DNA from: CAYZTD01 sp964638155
Lineage (GTDB): Archaea > Thermoplasmatota > E2 > DHVEG-1
Direction of reading: 5' to 3'
Assembly (NCBI GenBank): GCA_964638155.1
Contig: CAZWYI010000001.1
Span: forward strand, 61,828 to 125,827
DNA length: 64,000 nucleotides
The position numbers and the translations under genes were made by a program. Positions 44,130 through 53,673 of the stretch are shown in pieces. How positions within the stretch are numbered: position 1 is the stretch's first letter; each line of letters begins with the position of its first letter. The notes below the pieces were generated by a model. That model did no database searches. It was given only the letters and a program-made list of their open reading frames with translations, and was not told the DNA's origin.

Positions 44130-45872
44130 ATGAATCAGATTCTAGTTTGTGTTGGTACAAGTGGCGTTTCAGCAGGAGCAGTAGAAGTTGCTAATAAATT
44201 TGAAAGAAAAATAAAGAAAAATAATCTAGATTTTGATTTGGTTCGAGTAGGGGATAGAGGATTATTTAGAGATGTTTTAGTAGATGTAATCATTGACTCT
44301 GAAAGAACAACTTATGAATTTGTAAAACCTGAAGATGTTGAACAAATTGTTAAAGAGCATTTAATAGGAAAAAAACCTGTTGAAAAACTTTTAACTGGAG
44401 AAAATTACAAAAAGTTTTTTGAAAACCAAGAAAGAATAGTTCTAAAAAACTGCGGGGAAATAGATCCAGAGGACATTGGTGAATACATTGAAACAGAAGG
44501 GTATTCTGCTTTAAAAAAAGCTTTTGAAATGAATGCTGAGAAAGTAATAGAAGAAGTGAAAAATTCAGGTCTTCGAGGCCGTGGTGGCGCTGGTTTTCCA
44601 ACTGGCTTAAAATGGAAATTCGCTCGTGATGCAAAAGGTGATGAAAAATATATTATCTGTAATGCAGACGAAGGTGATCCAGGTGCTTTTATGGATAGAA
44701 GCATCCTGGAAGGAGATCCTCATGCAGTAATTGAGGGGATGGTAATTGGAGCATATGCAATTGGTGCAACACATGGCTATATTTACTGCAGGGCTGAGTA
44801 TCCTCTCGCAGTTAAAAGACTAAATATTGCAATGGAGCAGGCAAGAAAGAAAGGATATCTTGGAAAAAACATACTTGATTCTGGTTTTTCTTTTGATATG
44901 ATAGTAAAAGAAGGAGCAGGAGCATTTGTATGTGGTGAAGAAACTGCTCTTATGGCATCAATTGAGGGAAGGAGAGGTATGCCAAATCCTAGGCCCCCAT
45001 TCCCGGCACAGAAAGGTCTTTGGGAAAAACCAAGTAACATCAATAATGTTGAAACTTTAGCAAATATAAGACATATAATTTTGAAAGGCGCAGACTGGTT
45101 TTCCTCAATCGGCTATAAAAAATCAAAAGGTACAAAGGTTTTTGCACTTGCTGGGAAAATTAAAAACACAGGCCTAGTGGAAGTTCCAATGGGCACAACA
45201 ATAAAAGATATTTTATATGGCTCTGGTGGAGGAGTAGTTGATAAAAAAATACCAATAAAAGCAGTACAACTGGGTGGACCTTCTGGTGGATGTATTCCTG
45301 AGAAACTCTTTGATACGCCAATTGATTATGAATCAATAGATCAAACCGGGGCGATAATGGGTTCTGGTGGAATGGTTGTAATGGATCAAAAGACCTGCAT
45401 GGTTGATGTAGCACGCTATTTCTTGAGTTTTACTGTTGCTGAGTCCTGTGGGAAATGTGTTCCATGTAGAATCGGTCTTAAAAGAATGTATGAAATTCTT
45501 GAGACAATCACTGAAGGAAATGGGAAAAAAGAGCATCTTATTTTTTTAGATGAAATGAGCGATACAATAAAAAAAACTGCTCTTTGCGGCCTAGGTAATA
45601 CTGCTCCAAACCCGGTTCTCACTACTATGAAATACTATTATAATGAGTATGAAGAACATATTAAGAACAAGCATTGTCCTGCAGCAGTTTGTACTAATTT
45701 AATCAAATTTGATATTAACAAAGAAAATTGTGTGAAATGCGGGATGTGTTATAAAGCATGTCCAGTAGATGCAATCACCTTTAAAAAGAAAGAATATCCA
45801 ATAATTGACAAGGATAAATGTATCAAATGTAAATCCTGTATAAATGCATGTAAATTTATGGCGATAGAATGA
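44130..45872 (+). CDS. NuoF-type NADH/FMN subunit with extra iron-sulfur domains
   Basis: The 580-residue protein has an N-terminal thioredoxin-like extension (about 1-100) and then the NADH- and FMN-binding core (GLRGRGGAGFPTGLKWKFA, CNADEGDPGAFMDRS, VCGEETALMASIEGRRG, RPPFPAQKGL). The [4Fe-4S] site ESCGKCVPCRIG follows. The tail carries two more [4Fe-4S] motifs (CVKCGMCYKACP, CIKCKSCINACK). This is the architecture of HydB/HndC in electron-bifurcating enzymes. It overlaps the next gene by four bases (ATGA). Confidence 0.92.
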   Translation: MNQILVCVGTSGVSAGAVEVANKFERKIKKNNLDFDLVRVGDRGLFRDVLVDVIIDSERTTYEFVKPEDVEQIVKEHLIGKKPVEKLLTGENYKKFFENQERIVLKNCGEIDPEDIGEYIETEGYSALKKAFEMNAEKVIEEVKNSGLRGRGGAGFPTGLKWKFARDAKGDEKYIICNADEGDPGAFMDRSILEGDPHAVIEGMVIGAYAIGATHGYIYCRAEYPLAVKRLNIAMEQARKKGYLGKNILDSGFSFDMIVKEGAGAFVCGEETALMASIEGRRGMPNPRPPFPAQKGLWEKPSNINNVETLANIRHIILKGADWFSSIGYKKSKGTKVFALAGKIKNTGLVEVPMGTTIKDILYGSGGGVVDKKIPIKAVQLGGPSGGCIPEKLFDTPIDYESIDQTGAIMGSGGMVVMDQKTCMVDVARYFLSFTVAESCGKCVPCRIGLKRMYEILETITEGNGKKEHLIFLDEMSDTIKKTALCGLGNTAPNPVLTTMKYYYNEYEEHIKNKHCPAAVCTNLIKFDINKENCVKCGMCYKACPVDAITFKKKEYPIIDKDKCIKCKSCINACKFMAIE

Positions 45873-47971
45873 TCAAATTAACTATTGATGGAAAAAAGAT
45901 AAATGCAAAAGAAGATCAAACCGTTCTTGAGGCAGCAATTGATAATGATATCTATATTCCAAATCTTTGCTATCATCCAAATCTTAAACCTATTGCTGCG
46001 TGTAGACTATGTGTTGTTGAAATAGAAAAAATGAAAGGTTTTCCAACAGCTTGTACTACAAAAGTTTCTGATGGAATGATTATAAAAACAAAAACTGATG
46101 AACTACAGAACTTAAGAAAAAACCTGATCTGGCTTATTCTCTCAAATTATCCAAAAGAAGTGCCTCCTTCGTCTGATCTTAAAAAAGTAGTTGATTATGT
46201 TGGTGTAAATGAAATTTTGAAAAACTTTACTCCTAAAGAAAGCAATTTACCAATATATTCTGAAGATCCTTTGTTTACTCGCGACCTTGATAAATGCATA
46301 CTTTGCGGAAGATGCGTAAGAATGTGCCAGGAAGTAAGGGGAGTTGGTGCAATTGGTTTAATAAACCGCGGGATTGACACATTTGTTGGAACAACTAAAG
46401 ACTCTAGTTTAAAAGACTCAGGCTGCAGATTTTGTAGAGCATGTGTCGAGGTATGTCCCTCTGGTGCACTTGTTGATAAAGAAAAAGAAGAAGATAAAGA
46501 AAAAACTAGAGAAGAAAAACTAATTCCTTGTAAACATGGATGCCCCGCTCATACTGATATACCACGTTATGTTAGATATATAGCTGAAGGAAGATATCAG
46601 GATTCACTATCAGTTATTAGATCAAAGTTTCCATTTCCATATTCGCTTGGTCTTGTTTGTAATCATCCATGTGAAGATGAGTGCTCAAGAACTGAAATAA
46701 ATGAACCAATTTCAATTAGAGAATTAAAACGTTTTGTTGCAGAGAGAGATGATGCTTCCTGGAAAGAAAAACTAAAAATAGCAAAATCCACAGGAAAAAA
46801 AGTAGCAATTGTAGGGGGAGGTCCATCTGGTCTTACTGCTGCATGGTTTTTAAGATTAAAAGGACATGATGTTACTGTTTTTGAAATGCTACCAAAACCT
46901 GGTGGAATGTTAAAAGCAGGAATCCCTGATTACAGACTTCCACCAAACGTACTTGAAAGTGAAATTAAGGAAATAGAAAACATTGGTGTAAAAATCAAAT
47001 GTAACAAGAAAATTAATTCTACTGATGAATTATTTGAAAAAGATTTTGATGCAGTGTATCTAGCTATGGGCGCACCAAAAGGATGGTCAATGGGAATAGA
47101 AGGTGAAGATGATCCAAGAGTGCTTGATGGAATTGAGACTCTTAGAAAAATCAACTTTGGTGAAGATGTAGATTTGAAAGGAGATATCGGTGTTGTAGGT
47201 GGAGGAAACGTAGCAGTTGATATTGCTAGATCTTCACTTAGGAAAGGAGCTAAATCTGTAAAAATTATTTATAGAAGAACCAAAAAAGAAATGCCAGCAT
47301 ACGCTCATGAAATAGAGGACGCTCTTGATGAAGGAGTAGAAATATTATTTCTTACAAACCCAACAAAAATCATTAAAGACAAAGATAAACTCAAAGTAGA
47401 ATGTATAAAAATGGAATTAGGTGATCCGGATGCTAGTGGTAGGAGAAGACCAGTACCAATAAAAGGATCAGAATTTCTTTTAGATCTTGACAGACTTATA
47501 TTTGGAATAGGTCAGAGCTGTGATGCTGAAGGTTTTGGAGTTGAATTAAATAAAAAAGGAAGAGTTATCGTCAAAGATGAAATTCAAGAAACATCAGAAG
47601 AAGGAGTATATGCCGGAGGAGATCTAATAACAGGGCCACAGACGGTAATCTGGGCAATCCAGGCGGGTAGACTTGCTGCAAAATCAATTGATAAGTATCT
47701 CGGAGGAGATGGAGAAATCGATCAAACACTTTATCCAGATGACAAAGCAGATCCTTACTTAGGTCGTGAGGAAGGTTTTGCCGATAGAAAAAGAGCAGAA
47801 GTTACAAAAATCTCGTGTAAAGATAGAATTCCCGGTTTTGCCCAAGTTGAAAAATGCCTATGTGAAGAAGACGCAAAAAAAGAAGCGGAAAGATGTCTTA
47901 AGTGTCAACTTAGATTGCAGATTAAAAAGCCACCGCTTCCACCTAAAAAAGATATAATAGATGAAAATTAA
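45869..47971 (+). CDS. NuoG-N-terminal / GltD-type fusion flavoprotein (possible bifurcating subunit)
   Basis: The 700-residue protein fuses two parts. Residues 1-205 carry a plant-type [2Fe-2S] ferredoxin (CYHPNLKPIAACRLCVVEIEK) and further cluster motifs (CILCGRCVRMCQE, CRFCRACVEVCPSG) as in the N-terminus of NuoG or HydA. The rest resembles the GltD/NfnL flavoprotein (IPCKHGCPAHTDIPRY, VAIVGGGPSGLTAAWFLRLKGHDVTVFE, GVVGGGNVAVDIARS, YAGGDLITGPQTVIWAIQAG). There is no [FeFe]-hydrogenase H-cluster domain. With NuoE and NuoF partners it suggests electron bifurcation between NAD(H), NADP(H) and ferredoxin. It ends two bases from the convergent pyrG end. Confidence 0.88.
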   Translation: MIKLTIDGKKINAKEDQTVLEAAIDNDIYIPNLCYHPNLKPIAACRLCVVEIEKMKGFPTACTTKVSDGMIIKTKTDELQNLRKNLIWLILSNYPKEVPPSSDLKKVVDYVGVNEILKNFTPKESNLPIYSEDPLFTRDLDKCILCGRCVRMCQEVRGVGAIGLINRGIDTFVGTTKDSSLKDSGCRFCRACVEVCPSGALVDKEKEEDKEKTREEKLIPCKHGCPAHTDIPRYVRYIAEGRYQDSLSVIRSKFPFPYSLGLVCNHPCEDECSRTEINEPISIRELKRFVAERDDASWKEKLKIAKSTGKKVAIVGGGPSGLTAAWFLRLKGHDVTVFEMLPKPGGMLKAGIPDYRLPPNVLESEIKEIENIGVKIKCNKKINSTDELFEKDFDAVYLAMGAPKGWSMGIEGEDDPRVLDGIETLRKINFGEDVDLKGDIGVVGGGNVAVDIARSSLRKGAKSVKIIYRRTKKEMPAYAHEIEDALDEGVEILFLTNPTKIIKDKDKLKVECIKMELGDPDASGRRRPVPIKGSEFLLDLDRLIFGIGQSCDAEGFGVELNKKGRVIVKDEIQETSEEGVYAGGDLITGPQTVIWAIQAGRLAAKSIDKYLGGDGEIDQTLYPDDKADPYLGREEGFADRKRAEVTKISCKDRIPGFAQVEKCLCEEDAKKEAERCLKCQLRLQIKKPPLPPKKDIIDEN

Positions 47972-47973
47972 AA

Positions 47974-49593
47974 TTATTTAGATTTTTTTGCAGCTTTAAT
48001 CAAACCATCAAACAAAGGTGCAGGATTCAAAGGCCGTGATTTAAACTCAGGATGAGCCTGTGTTGCCACAAAATAAGGATGATTTTTAATCTCCATAAAT
48101 TCCATTAAAACACCATCAGGGCTTCTCCCGGAAAAAACAATACCACATTTCTCAAGTCTTTGAACATAATCAGGATTTACCTCATATCTATGACGATGTC
48201 TTTCTGAAACCTTATTTTCCCCATATACCCTATGGATCTTGGTTCCTTTTTTTAGAACTGCAGGCCATGCACCAAGACGCATGGTTGCACCATATCTAGA
48301 TTCTTGAATTATTTCGACCTGTTCAGGGATAAAAGTAATCACAGGATTCTTTGCTTTTTTATCAACTTCAACAGTATTTGCATCCTCAATTCTACAAACG
48401 TTTCTAGCATACTCAACAACAGCTAGCTGCATACCAAGGCAAAGCCCCAGATACGGAATCTTATTTTCTCGTGCATAACGGATAGTTTCAATTTTCCCGT
48501 CAATTCCAGATTTTCCAAAACCACCTGGAACAATTATTGCATCTAGTTTTTTTAATTCAGAAAGTTTACTATGGTCTTCTTCAAATTTTTTGGAATCAAT
48601 CCAATGAAACTCTGGTTTTAAGTTATTATTCCAGGAGGCATGTTTTACTGCCTCAATAACACTAACATAGGAATCACTTAGTTGACTTGTTCCAATATCA
48701 AAATATTTACCAACAATACCAATTTTTACAGATTTTTTCAATCTACGAATTTTTTTAATAAACTTTGCCCATCCCTCTATGTCTTTATGTGATTTACGTA
48801 ATCTTAATTTTTTAAGTATTTTTTCACAAAAATCTTGTTTTTCAAAAAGAAGGCTTACAGCATAAACATTATCAACATCAGAATCTGATATCACATCATC
48901 TTCGTGAATATTACAAAAAAGCGCTATTTTTTCACGTCTTACATGATCCAAGGGATCATCAGAACGGGTTACAATAAAATTTGGTTGAATACCTATTTCA
49001 CGTAATAGTTTTACCGAGTGCTGGGTAGGCTTTGTTTTAGCTTCACCAAGTGCATCAAGAACAGGTACATAAGTTACATGAACAAAGATAACCCTATCTC
49101 CTTCAAGTTTCATTTGACGAACTGCTTCTAAAAATAAAATATTTTCATAGTCGCCAACAGTTCCCCCAATTTCAACTAAAACAAAATCATAGTTTTTTTC
49201 TTTTGCAGGCCGTCTTATCCTTCTTTTTATTTCGTCTGTAACATGTGGAATTGGTTGAACGGTTTTTCCTAAGTATTTACCTTTTCTTTCTTTTTCAATA
49301 ACGGCATTATAAACTTGCCCAGTTGTAATATTATGATATTTTGGAATATTTATATCTAAAAAACGTTCATAATGTCCAAGGTCTTGGTCGATTTCTCCAC
49401 CGTCTTCAGTGACCCATACTTCCCCATGTTCTGTTGGTCTAAGAGTTCCAGCATCATAATTTATATATGGGTCAATTTTCATAGCTGTTACATTGTATCC
49501 ATGAAGCTGCAGTATTTTTCCAATTGATGCAGTAGTTATTCCTTTACCAAGTCCAGAAACAACACCGCCAGTTATAATTATATATTTAGCCAT
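47974..49593 (-). CDS. pyrG: CTP synthase
   Basis: This enzyme makes CTP from UTP, ATP and glutamine. The 539-residue protein (from MAKYIIITGG) has the synthase domain with GGVVSGLGKGITTASIG and DPYINYDAGTLRPTEHGEVWVTEDGGE. The glutamine amidotransferase domain follows, with the catalytic-cysteine motif YLGLCLGMQ and histidine in THPEFKSRP-type TQAHPEFKSRPLNPAP. A TTG at 49602 could be an alternative start. It is convergent with the NuoG/GltD fusion gene. Confidence 0.95.
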   Translation of the reverse strand: MAKYIIITGGVVSGLGKGITTASIGKILQLHGYNVTAMKIDPYINYDAGTLRPTEHGEVWVTEDGGEIDQDLGHYERFLDINIPKYHNITTGQVYNAVIEKERKGKYLGKTVQPIPHVTDEIKRRIRRPAKEKNYDFVLVEIGGTVGDYENILFLEAVRQMKLEGDRVIFVHVTYVPVLDALGEAKTKPTQHSVKLLREIGIQPNFIVTRSDDPLDHVRREKIALFCNIHEDDVISDSDVDNVYAVSLLFEKQDFCEKILKKLRLRKSHKDIEGWAKFIKKIRRLKKSVKIGIVGKYFDIGTSQLSDSYVSVIEAVKHASWNNNLKPEFHWIDSKKFEEDHSKLSELKKLDAIIVPGGFGKSGIDGKIETIRYARENKIPYLGLCLGMQLAVVEYARNVCRIEDANTVEVDKKAKNPVITFIPEQVEIIQESRYGATMRLGAWPAVLKKGTKIHRVYGENKVSERHRHRYEVNPDYVQRLEKCGIVFSGRSPDGVLMEFMEIKNHPYFVATQAHPEFKSRPLNPAPLFDGLIKAAKKSK

Positions 49594-49716
49594 CCCTTTC
49601 AACCGGCAGGGTTAATATGCTATATGGTTTAAATGATTTCCCATTTTTAAAATTTTTATGGTTTTATTAATAAAAAAATAGATATTTTATAAACTAAATA
49701 AAATAAAGTTTAAACT

Positions 49717-49747
49717 GCTATATGTTCTCAAAAGAGGAGAATATAGC
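49717..49747 (-). terminator. Hairpin terminator downstream of alba
   Basis: On the minus strand GCTATAT...TTCTC pairs with GAGAA...ATATAGC around a short loop. It lies ~30 bases past the alba stop. It is a plausible transcription end for alba. Confidence 0.45.
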
Positions 49748-49775
49748 AATTATTCGAATTACTTCGTTTTTAGTT

Positions 49776-50072
49776 TTATTTTTTTGTTGTCAAAGATATT
49801 TCTATAGATGATACGTTGGAATTTCTACCTTCTTCGTTAGTGATACTTTCTGTACCTATTACTATGTCTTTTATTTTAGCTTCTTGTACAAATCGGTTTC
49901 TTGTGATCTCAGCAGTATCAACTGCACGGCTTATAGCACGGCCACGCGCTTTTATTACTACTTCATCAGATCCGCCATTAAATTGTGTTACAACTGCAAG
50001 TACATAGCTCATTGGCGGTTTGTTTCCAACATATATCACGTTTTCATCTGGGTTTACTTCTTTTTCTGGCAT
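49776..50072 (-). CDS. albA: Alba DNA/RNA-binding chromatin protein
   Basis: The 98-residue protein matches Alba: VIYVGNKPPMSYVLAVVTQFNGGSDEVVIKARGRAISRAVDTAEITRNRF, including the conserved GxxP and RGxAISRAVD motifs and the beta-hairpin EISLTT. It coats nucleic acid as a dimer. The acetylation/methylation lysine of the K16-K17 region in other archaea is at GNKPP. It has its own TATA-containing promoter, with a putative terminator downstream. Confidence 0.94.
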   Translation of the reverse strand: MPEKEVNPDENVIYVGNKPPMSYVLAVVTQFNGGSDEVVIKARGRAISRAVDTAEITRNRFVQEAKIKDIVIGTESITNEEGRNSNVSSIEISLTTKK

Positions 50073-50330
50073 ATCTTTTTCCTCCCTGTTATTAACTAGT
50101 TTTTTATTTTCATAAGAAGTAATCTGTTATTTATAAAGGTTTCGCTAATAAAAATTGTTAATGGAAAAGAAGGTGTAAGCAATGTTTGTTGTATTTACAT
50201 AATAAAACAATTAATTGATGCAAATAAATTTGTATTGACTATATTAGTTAGATTTATAAGTAATTTTTATTTTACTGGTCACGCTAGAAAAAATTAGAAT
50301 ATCTATCTTTTATAGGGGTTGAATTAAAAT

Positions 50331-52208
50331 ATGGAGATATTAGAAGATAAACCAGGAAAAAAAATTCTTTTACTGGGAAACGAAGCTATTACTAGAGGTG
50401 CCTTAGAAGCAGGAATAGATGTAGCAACAACTTATCCGGGGACACCTTCCTCAGAAATAGCTGATACCTTTTCACATATAGCAAAACATTTTACAAAACA
50501 AAAGAAAAACCCGGGTTTTTATTTTGAGTATTCAACAAATGAAAAGGTAGCACTTGAGGTTGCTGGGGCTTGTGCAATATCTGGTCTTCGCGCTTTTACC
50601 TGTATGAAACATGTAGGTCTAAATGTTGCAAGTGACACATTTATGACATATATGTATATTGGATGCAAAGGCGGACAAGTTATAGTTTCTGCTGATGATC
50701 CCTCATGCCACTCTTCGCAAAACGAGCAAGACAATCGTTATTATGCACTTTTTTCAGGTGCACCTATGCTTGAACCCACAACTCCAAACGAGGCAAAGGA
50801 GATGACAAGAGTTGGTTTTGATATATCTGAAAAACTAAAATCTCCAATTCTACTTAGAACAACTACTAGACTTAATCATGTCAGAGGACCAATAACACTT
50901 AAAAAAATTAAAAAAACAAAAGGGAAAGGTAAATTTGAAAAAAACCCTATGTGGGTTACTACTCCTGCAATCGCAAGAATTAGACATCCTAAACTTCTTG
51001 AAATGCAAGAAAAAGCTGAAGAGATTTCAGAGAAATCAGAATTTAACGAAATAATAGGTATAGGAAGTCCAAAAGAGTGGGGAATTATAACTTCAGGTGT
51101 AGCATATAATTATGTTAGAGAAATAGTTTCTGATTTAGAACTTGACGTTCGGGTTTTAAAACTTGGTATGACTAATCCTCTCCCGAAAAAGATGTGTGAA
51201 AAATTTATCAAATCATGTAAAAAAATCTTAGTTGTAGAAGAACTTGAGCCAATACTTGAAAATCAAATTAAAAATATAACATATGATTTGAAATCAGATT
51301 GTAAGATTTATGGTAAATCTACAGGCCATTTTTCAAGACTTTTTGAATATAATTTAGATATTGTAAATGAGGGAATATGTAAAGCATTAGATATCAAAAA
51401 TCCAACTAAAAAACCAAACAAATCAGATATAACACTTCCAAGTAGACCTCCAGCTTTGTGCCCGGGCTGTCCACATAGAGCTACATATTACGCAGCAAAA
51501 ATGGCAAAACCGCGAGGTGTTATCTATCCAACAGATATAGGATGCTATACTCTCGGTCGTGCTAAACCTCTTGAGATGGCTGATTTACTTTTGTGTATGG
51601 GTAGTAACGCTGGAACTGCATGTGGCCTTGCGGTATCTGTTGAAGATAAAGTTATTTCTTTTATGGGTGATTCAACGTTCTTTCATTCTGGGATACCTCC
51701 TGTTGTGAATGCCGCACATCACAACCATGATATTGTAATAACTGTTCTTGATAATAGAACAACAGCAATGACTGGTCATCAACCACATCCCGGGACTGAA
51801 ACCGATGGCATGGGTAGGCCTGCTAAAAAAATTATTGTCGAGAATGTAGCAAAAGGCTGCGGGATTGAAGAAGTATTAGTTGTTGATCCAAATAATATAA
51901 AAGAAACCACAAAAGCATTCAAAAAAGCACTTGATTTTAAGGGACCTGCTGTAGTCGTAAGTAAATCACCATGTATCTTACTTGAAAATAGAGACAAGAG
52001 AAAACGCGGTGAAAAAATACCAGTTTATCAAATTGATCAAGAGAAATGTAAACAATGTAAACTTTGTATTAGTAAATTTGGCTGTCCTGCATTATATTAT
52101 GGTAAAAATGATGAAATTCTAATTGATGAGCAGCAGTGTAATGGATGCGGGAATTGTGCGACGATTTGTCCTTTTGATGCAATATATAAAAAGGAGGAAG
52201 AAAAATGA
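50331..52208 (+). CDS. iorA: Indolepyruvate ferredoxin oxidoreductase alpha subunit
   Basis: IorAB oxidises aromatic 2-oxoacids to acyl-CoA and CO2 with ferredoxin as acceptor, consistent with amino-acid fermentation. The 625-residue protein has a pyruvate-ferredoxin-type pyrimidine-binding domain (ATTYPGTPSSEI, FTCMKHVGLNVASDTF), a linker, and a TPP-binding domain with GDSTFFHSGIPP. C-terminal 2[4Fe-4S] motifs are CKQCKLCISKFGC and CNGCGNCATICPFDAI. iorB begins within its stop codon (ATGA). Confidence 0.94.
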   Translation: MEILEDKPGKKILLLGNEAITRGALEAGIDVATTYPGTPSSEIADTFSHIAKHFTKQKKNPGFYFEYSTNEKVALEVAGACAISGLRAFTCMKHVGLNVASDTFMTYMYIGCKGGQVIVSADDPSCHSSQNEQDNRYYALFSGAPMLEPTTPNEAKEMTRVGFDISEKLKSPILLRTTTRLNHVRGPITLKKIKKTKGKGKFEKNPMWVTTPAIARIRHPKLLEMQEKAEEISEKSEFNEIIGIGSPKEWGIITSGVAYNYVREIVSDLELDVRVLKLGMTNPLPKKMCEKFIKSCKKILVVEELEPILENQIKNITYDLKSDCKIYGKSTGHFSRLFEYNLDIVNEGICKALDIKNPTKKPNKSDITLPSRPPALCPGCPHRATYYAAKMAKPRGVIYPTDIGCYTLGRAKPLEMADLLLCMGSNAGTACGLAVSVEDKVISFMGDSTFFHSGIPPVVNAAHHNHDIVITVLDNRTTAMTGHQPHPGTETDGMGRPAKKIIVENVAKGCGIEEVLVVDPNNIKETTKAFKKALDFKGPAVVVSKSPCILLENRDKRKRGEKIPVYQIDQEKCKQCKLCISKFGCPALYYGKNDEILIDEQQCNGCGNCATICPFDAIYKKEEEK

Positions 52209-52798
52209 GTAAGACAAATATAGTTCTTACTGGAGTCGGCGGTCAAGGAGTAATTACAGCTGCAAATATACTTGGAAAGGCTTGTGTGAAAGCAGGAGTT
52301 AGTGTGTTTGTCTCTGAAGTACATGGTATGGCACAGCGTGGTGGAAGTGTTAATTGTACAGTTAGAATCGGTGAAGATGTATATGGCCCGCTTGTAAAAA
52401 CTGGTACAGCTGATGTGATACTTAGTACTGAACCAATTGAAGCACTTAGGTATATTGATTTTTCAAATAAAGATACAAAAATTATTACAGATATTAATCC
52501 AGTTGTTCCTTTCACAGTTTCTACTGGAGATGAAGAGTATCCAGATATTGAAAAGGTTTACAAAAAAATAGCGACATATGGTAAACTCTACAAAGTAGAT
52601 GCACTAGATTTAGCAAAAAAGGCAGGGGCAATAATTACAAAAAATGTTGTAATGCTGGGTGCTCTTGCTGGATCAGGGATATTACCTTTTGATAAAAAGA
52701 TACTTCTTGATACAGTACTTGAAAATGTTCCTTCGAAATTTAGAAAGATAAATAAGAAAGCATTTGAAAGTGGGTATAATGCAATAAAAAATAGCTAA
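52205..52798 (+). CDS. iorB: Indolepyruvate ferredoxin oxidoreductase beta subunit
   Basis: The 197-residue protein is the gamma-type domain partner of IorA: LTGVGGQGVITAANILGKACVKAGVSVFVSEVHGMAQRGGSVNCTVRIG, matching IorB. It overlaps the end of iorA by four bases, so subunits should be co-translated in equal amounts. A ribosome-binding site AGGAGGAAG precedes the start. It ends 133 bases before a tiny charged protein gene. Confidence 0.93.
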   Translation: MSKTNIVLTGVGGQGVITAANILGKACVKAGVSVFVSEVHGMAQRGGSVNCTVRIGEDVYGPLVKTGTADVILSTEPIEALRYIDFSNKDTKIITDINPVVPFTVSTGDEEYPDIEKVYKKIATYGKLYKVDALDLAKKAGAIITKNVVMLGALAGSGILPFDKKILLDTVLENVPSKFRKINKKAFESGYNAIKNS

Positions 52799-52931
52799 AC
52801 TCTCTTTACCTTTTTTTGTATATAAAATACAGCCTTTCTTTTTGTTGGTTTTATATTAAAAAACACTACTTTTCTTCTATCAAAATTAATAAATCAATAT
52901 ATCAAATTCGGTATTCTGGAGGTGTAATACA

Positions 52932-52997
52932 ATGGCACCGTCAAAGAGAAATAAAAAAAAGAAAGATGAAGAAGACGAAGAAGAGGAAGAATGGTAG
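52932..52997 (+). CDS. Tiny charged protein (21 aa), KKKK then acidic tail
   Basis: ATG preceded by GGAGGTG (52918-52924) opens a 21-codon frame starting MAPSKRNKKKK, followed by a run of Asp and Glu and a final Trp, then TAG. The ribosome-binding site and a strong terminator 28 bases after the stop support real translation. It resembles two other small proteins in this window (56208 and 57796) that start M-x-P-K-K-K. No function is known. Confidence 0.55.
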   Translation: MAPSKRNKKKKDEEDEEEEEW

Positions 52998-53025
52998 GAT
53001 TATTAATCATTTAAAATTTTTATTG

Positions 53026-53056
53026 GATGGTGTAAAAAATACACCATCGTTTTTTT
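53026..53056 (+). terminator. Intrinsic terminator after tiny charged protein
   Basis: A perfect nine-base-pair hairpin (GATGGTGTA / TACACCATC) with an A5 loop is followed by GTTTTTTT. This is a textbook factor-independent stop. It supports the tiny gene just upstream being a transcribed unit. Confidence 0.7.
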
Positions 53057-53059
53057 AGT

Positions 53060-53115
53060 AAAATTTGGTTCCATTGATTTTTATAAATCCAAGTGTTCAA
53101 ATCCCTTCTCCTGTA
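53060..53115 (+). repeat. tRNA-3'-end-like repeat, copy 7
   Basis: It ends CCAAGTGTTCAAATCCCTTCTCCTGTA. The T-loop and following core are kept, with two changes. The 5' half is not recognisable, and the left limit is uncertain. It is the left flank of the 53168-53665 gene. Confidence 0.65.
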
Positions 53116-53167
53116 TTGATTAAATAATAAAGTTATTTTAGAATTAAATTATTCTTACTCTGGTTGT

Positions 53168-53665
53168 ATGTCGTCTAATAATAATGAAATTAAGAAAACT
53201 TTATTTGCTGGTCGAAATAATAAATTAAAGTATATAATACTAACAATTTTTATTGTATCCATTGTATTGATCTCAATATTTTTCATTTCTTCATTAAATA
53301 AAGAGGTAAAATCTGGTGTTGTAGACCATAAAGTAATAGGGGCACGAACATCTGATACTTCGCAAAGTGTTTTGATGATTATCGATGAAGGGGTTACCAG
53401 TTGTTTTAATGAAGATGTTAGAGATTTATTCCAAAAAAATGATACTACTCCCGTGATTACAAAATCAATAGAGGAAGAAATAATTGAAATTTATGGTTAT
53501 GATCATCTATACTATGGTGTAAATATAAGATTGAGTGATGGTTCTGAAACACGTCAATTTTCTACAAATAGACAAGAATTTAACAATATGATGGTTGGTG
53601 AAAGTGTTAAATTTGAGGCCTATAACTACAATCCATATGAAATAACAAAGATATTTGAAGATTAA
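53168..53665 (+). CDS. Orphan membrane-anchored protein
   Basis: The 165-residue protein has a cytoplasmic N-terminus, one membrane helix (about residues 24-46) and an outside domain of ~115 residues rich in beta-strand (GVVDHKVIGARTSDTSQSVLMIIDEG ... ESVKFEAYNYNPYEITKIFED). The outside domain could be an OB-like fold. I recognise no family. It is bracketed by repeats at 53060-53115 and 53674-53726, with no other gene between. Confidence 0.55.
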   Translation: MSSNNNEIKKTLFAGRNNKLKYIILTIFIVSIVLISIFFISSLNKEVKSGVVDHKVIGARTSDTSQSVLMIIDEGVTSCFNEDVRDLFQKNDTTPVITKSIEEEIIEIYGYDHLYYGVNIRLSDGSETRQFSTNRQEFNNMMVGESVKFEAYNYNPYEITKIFED

Positions 53666-53673
53666 ATATTTTC

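Noticed and set aside
53060..53115. CRISPR array built from the 20-base repeat
   Set aside because: The repeats are hundreds to thousands of bases apart, carry genes between them, and no Cas gene is near.
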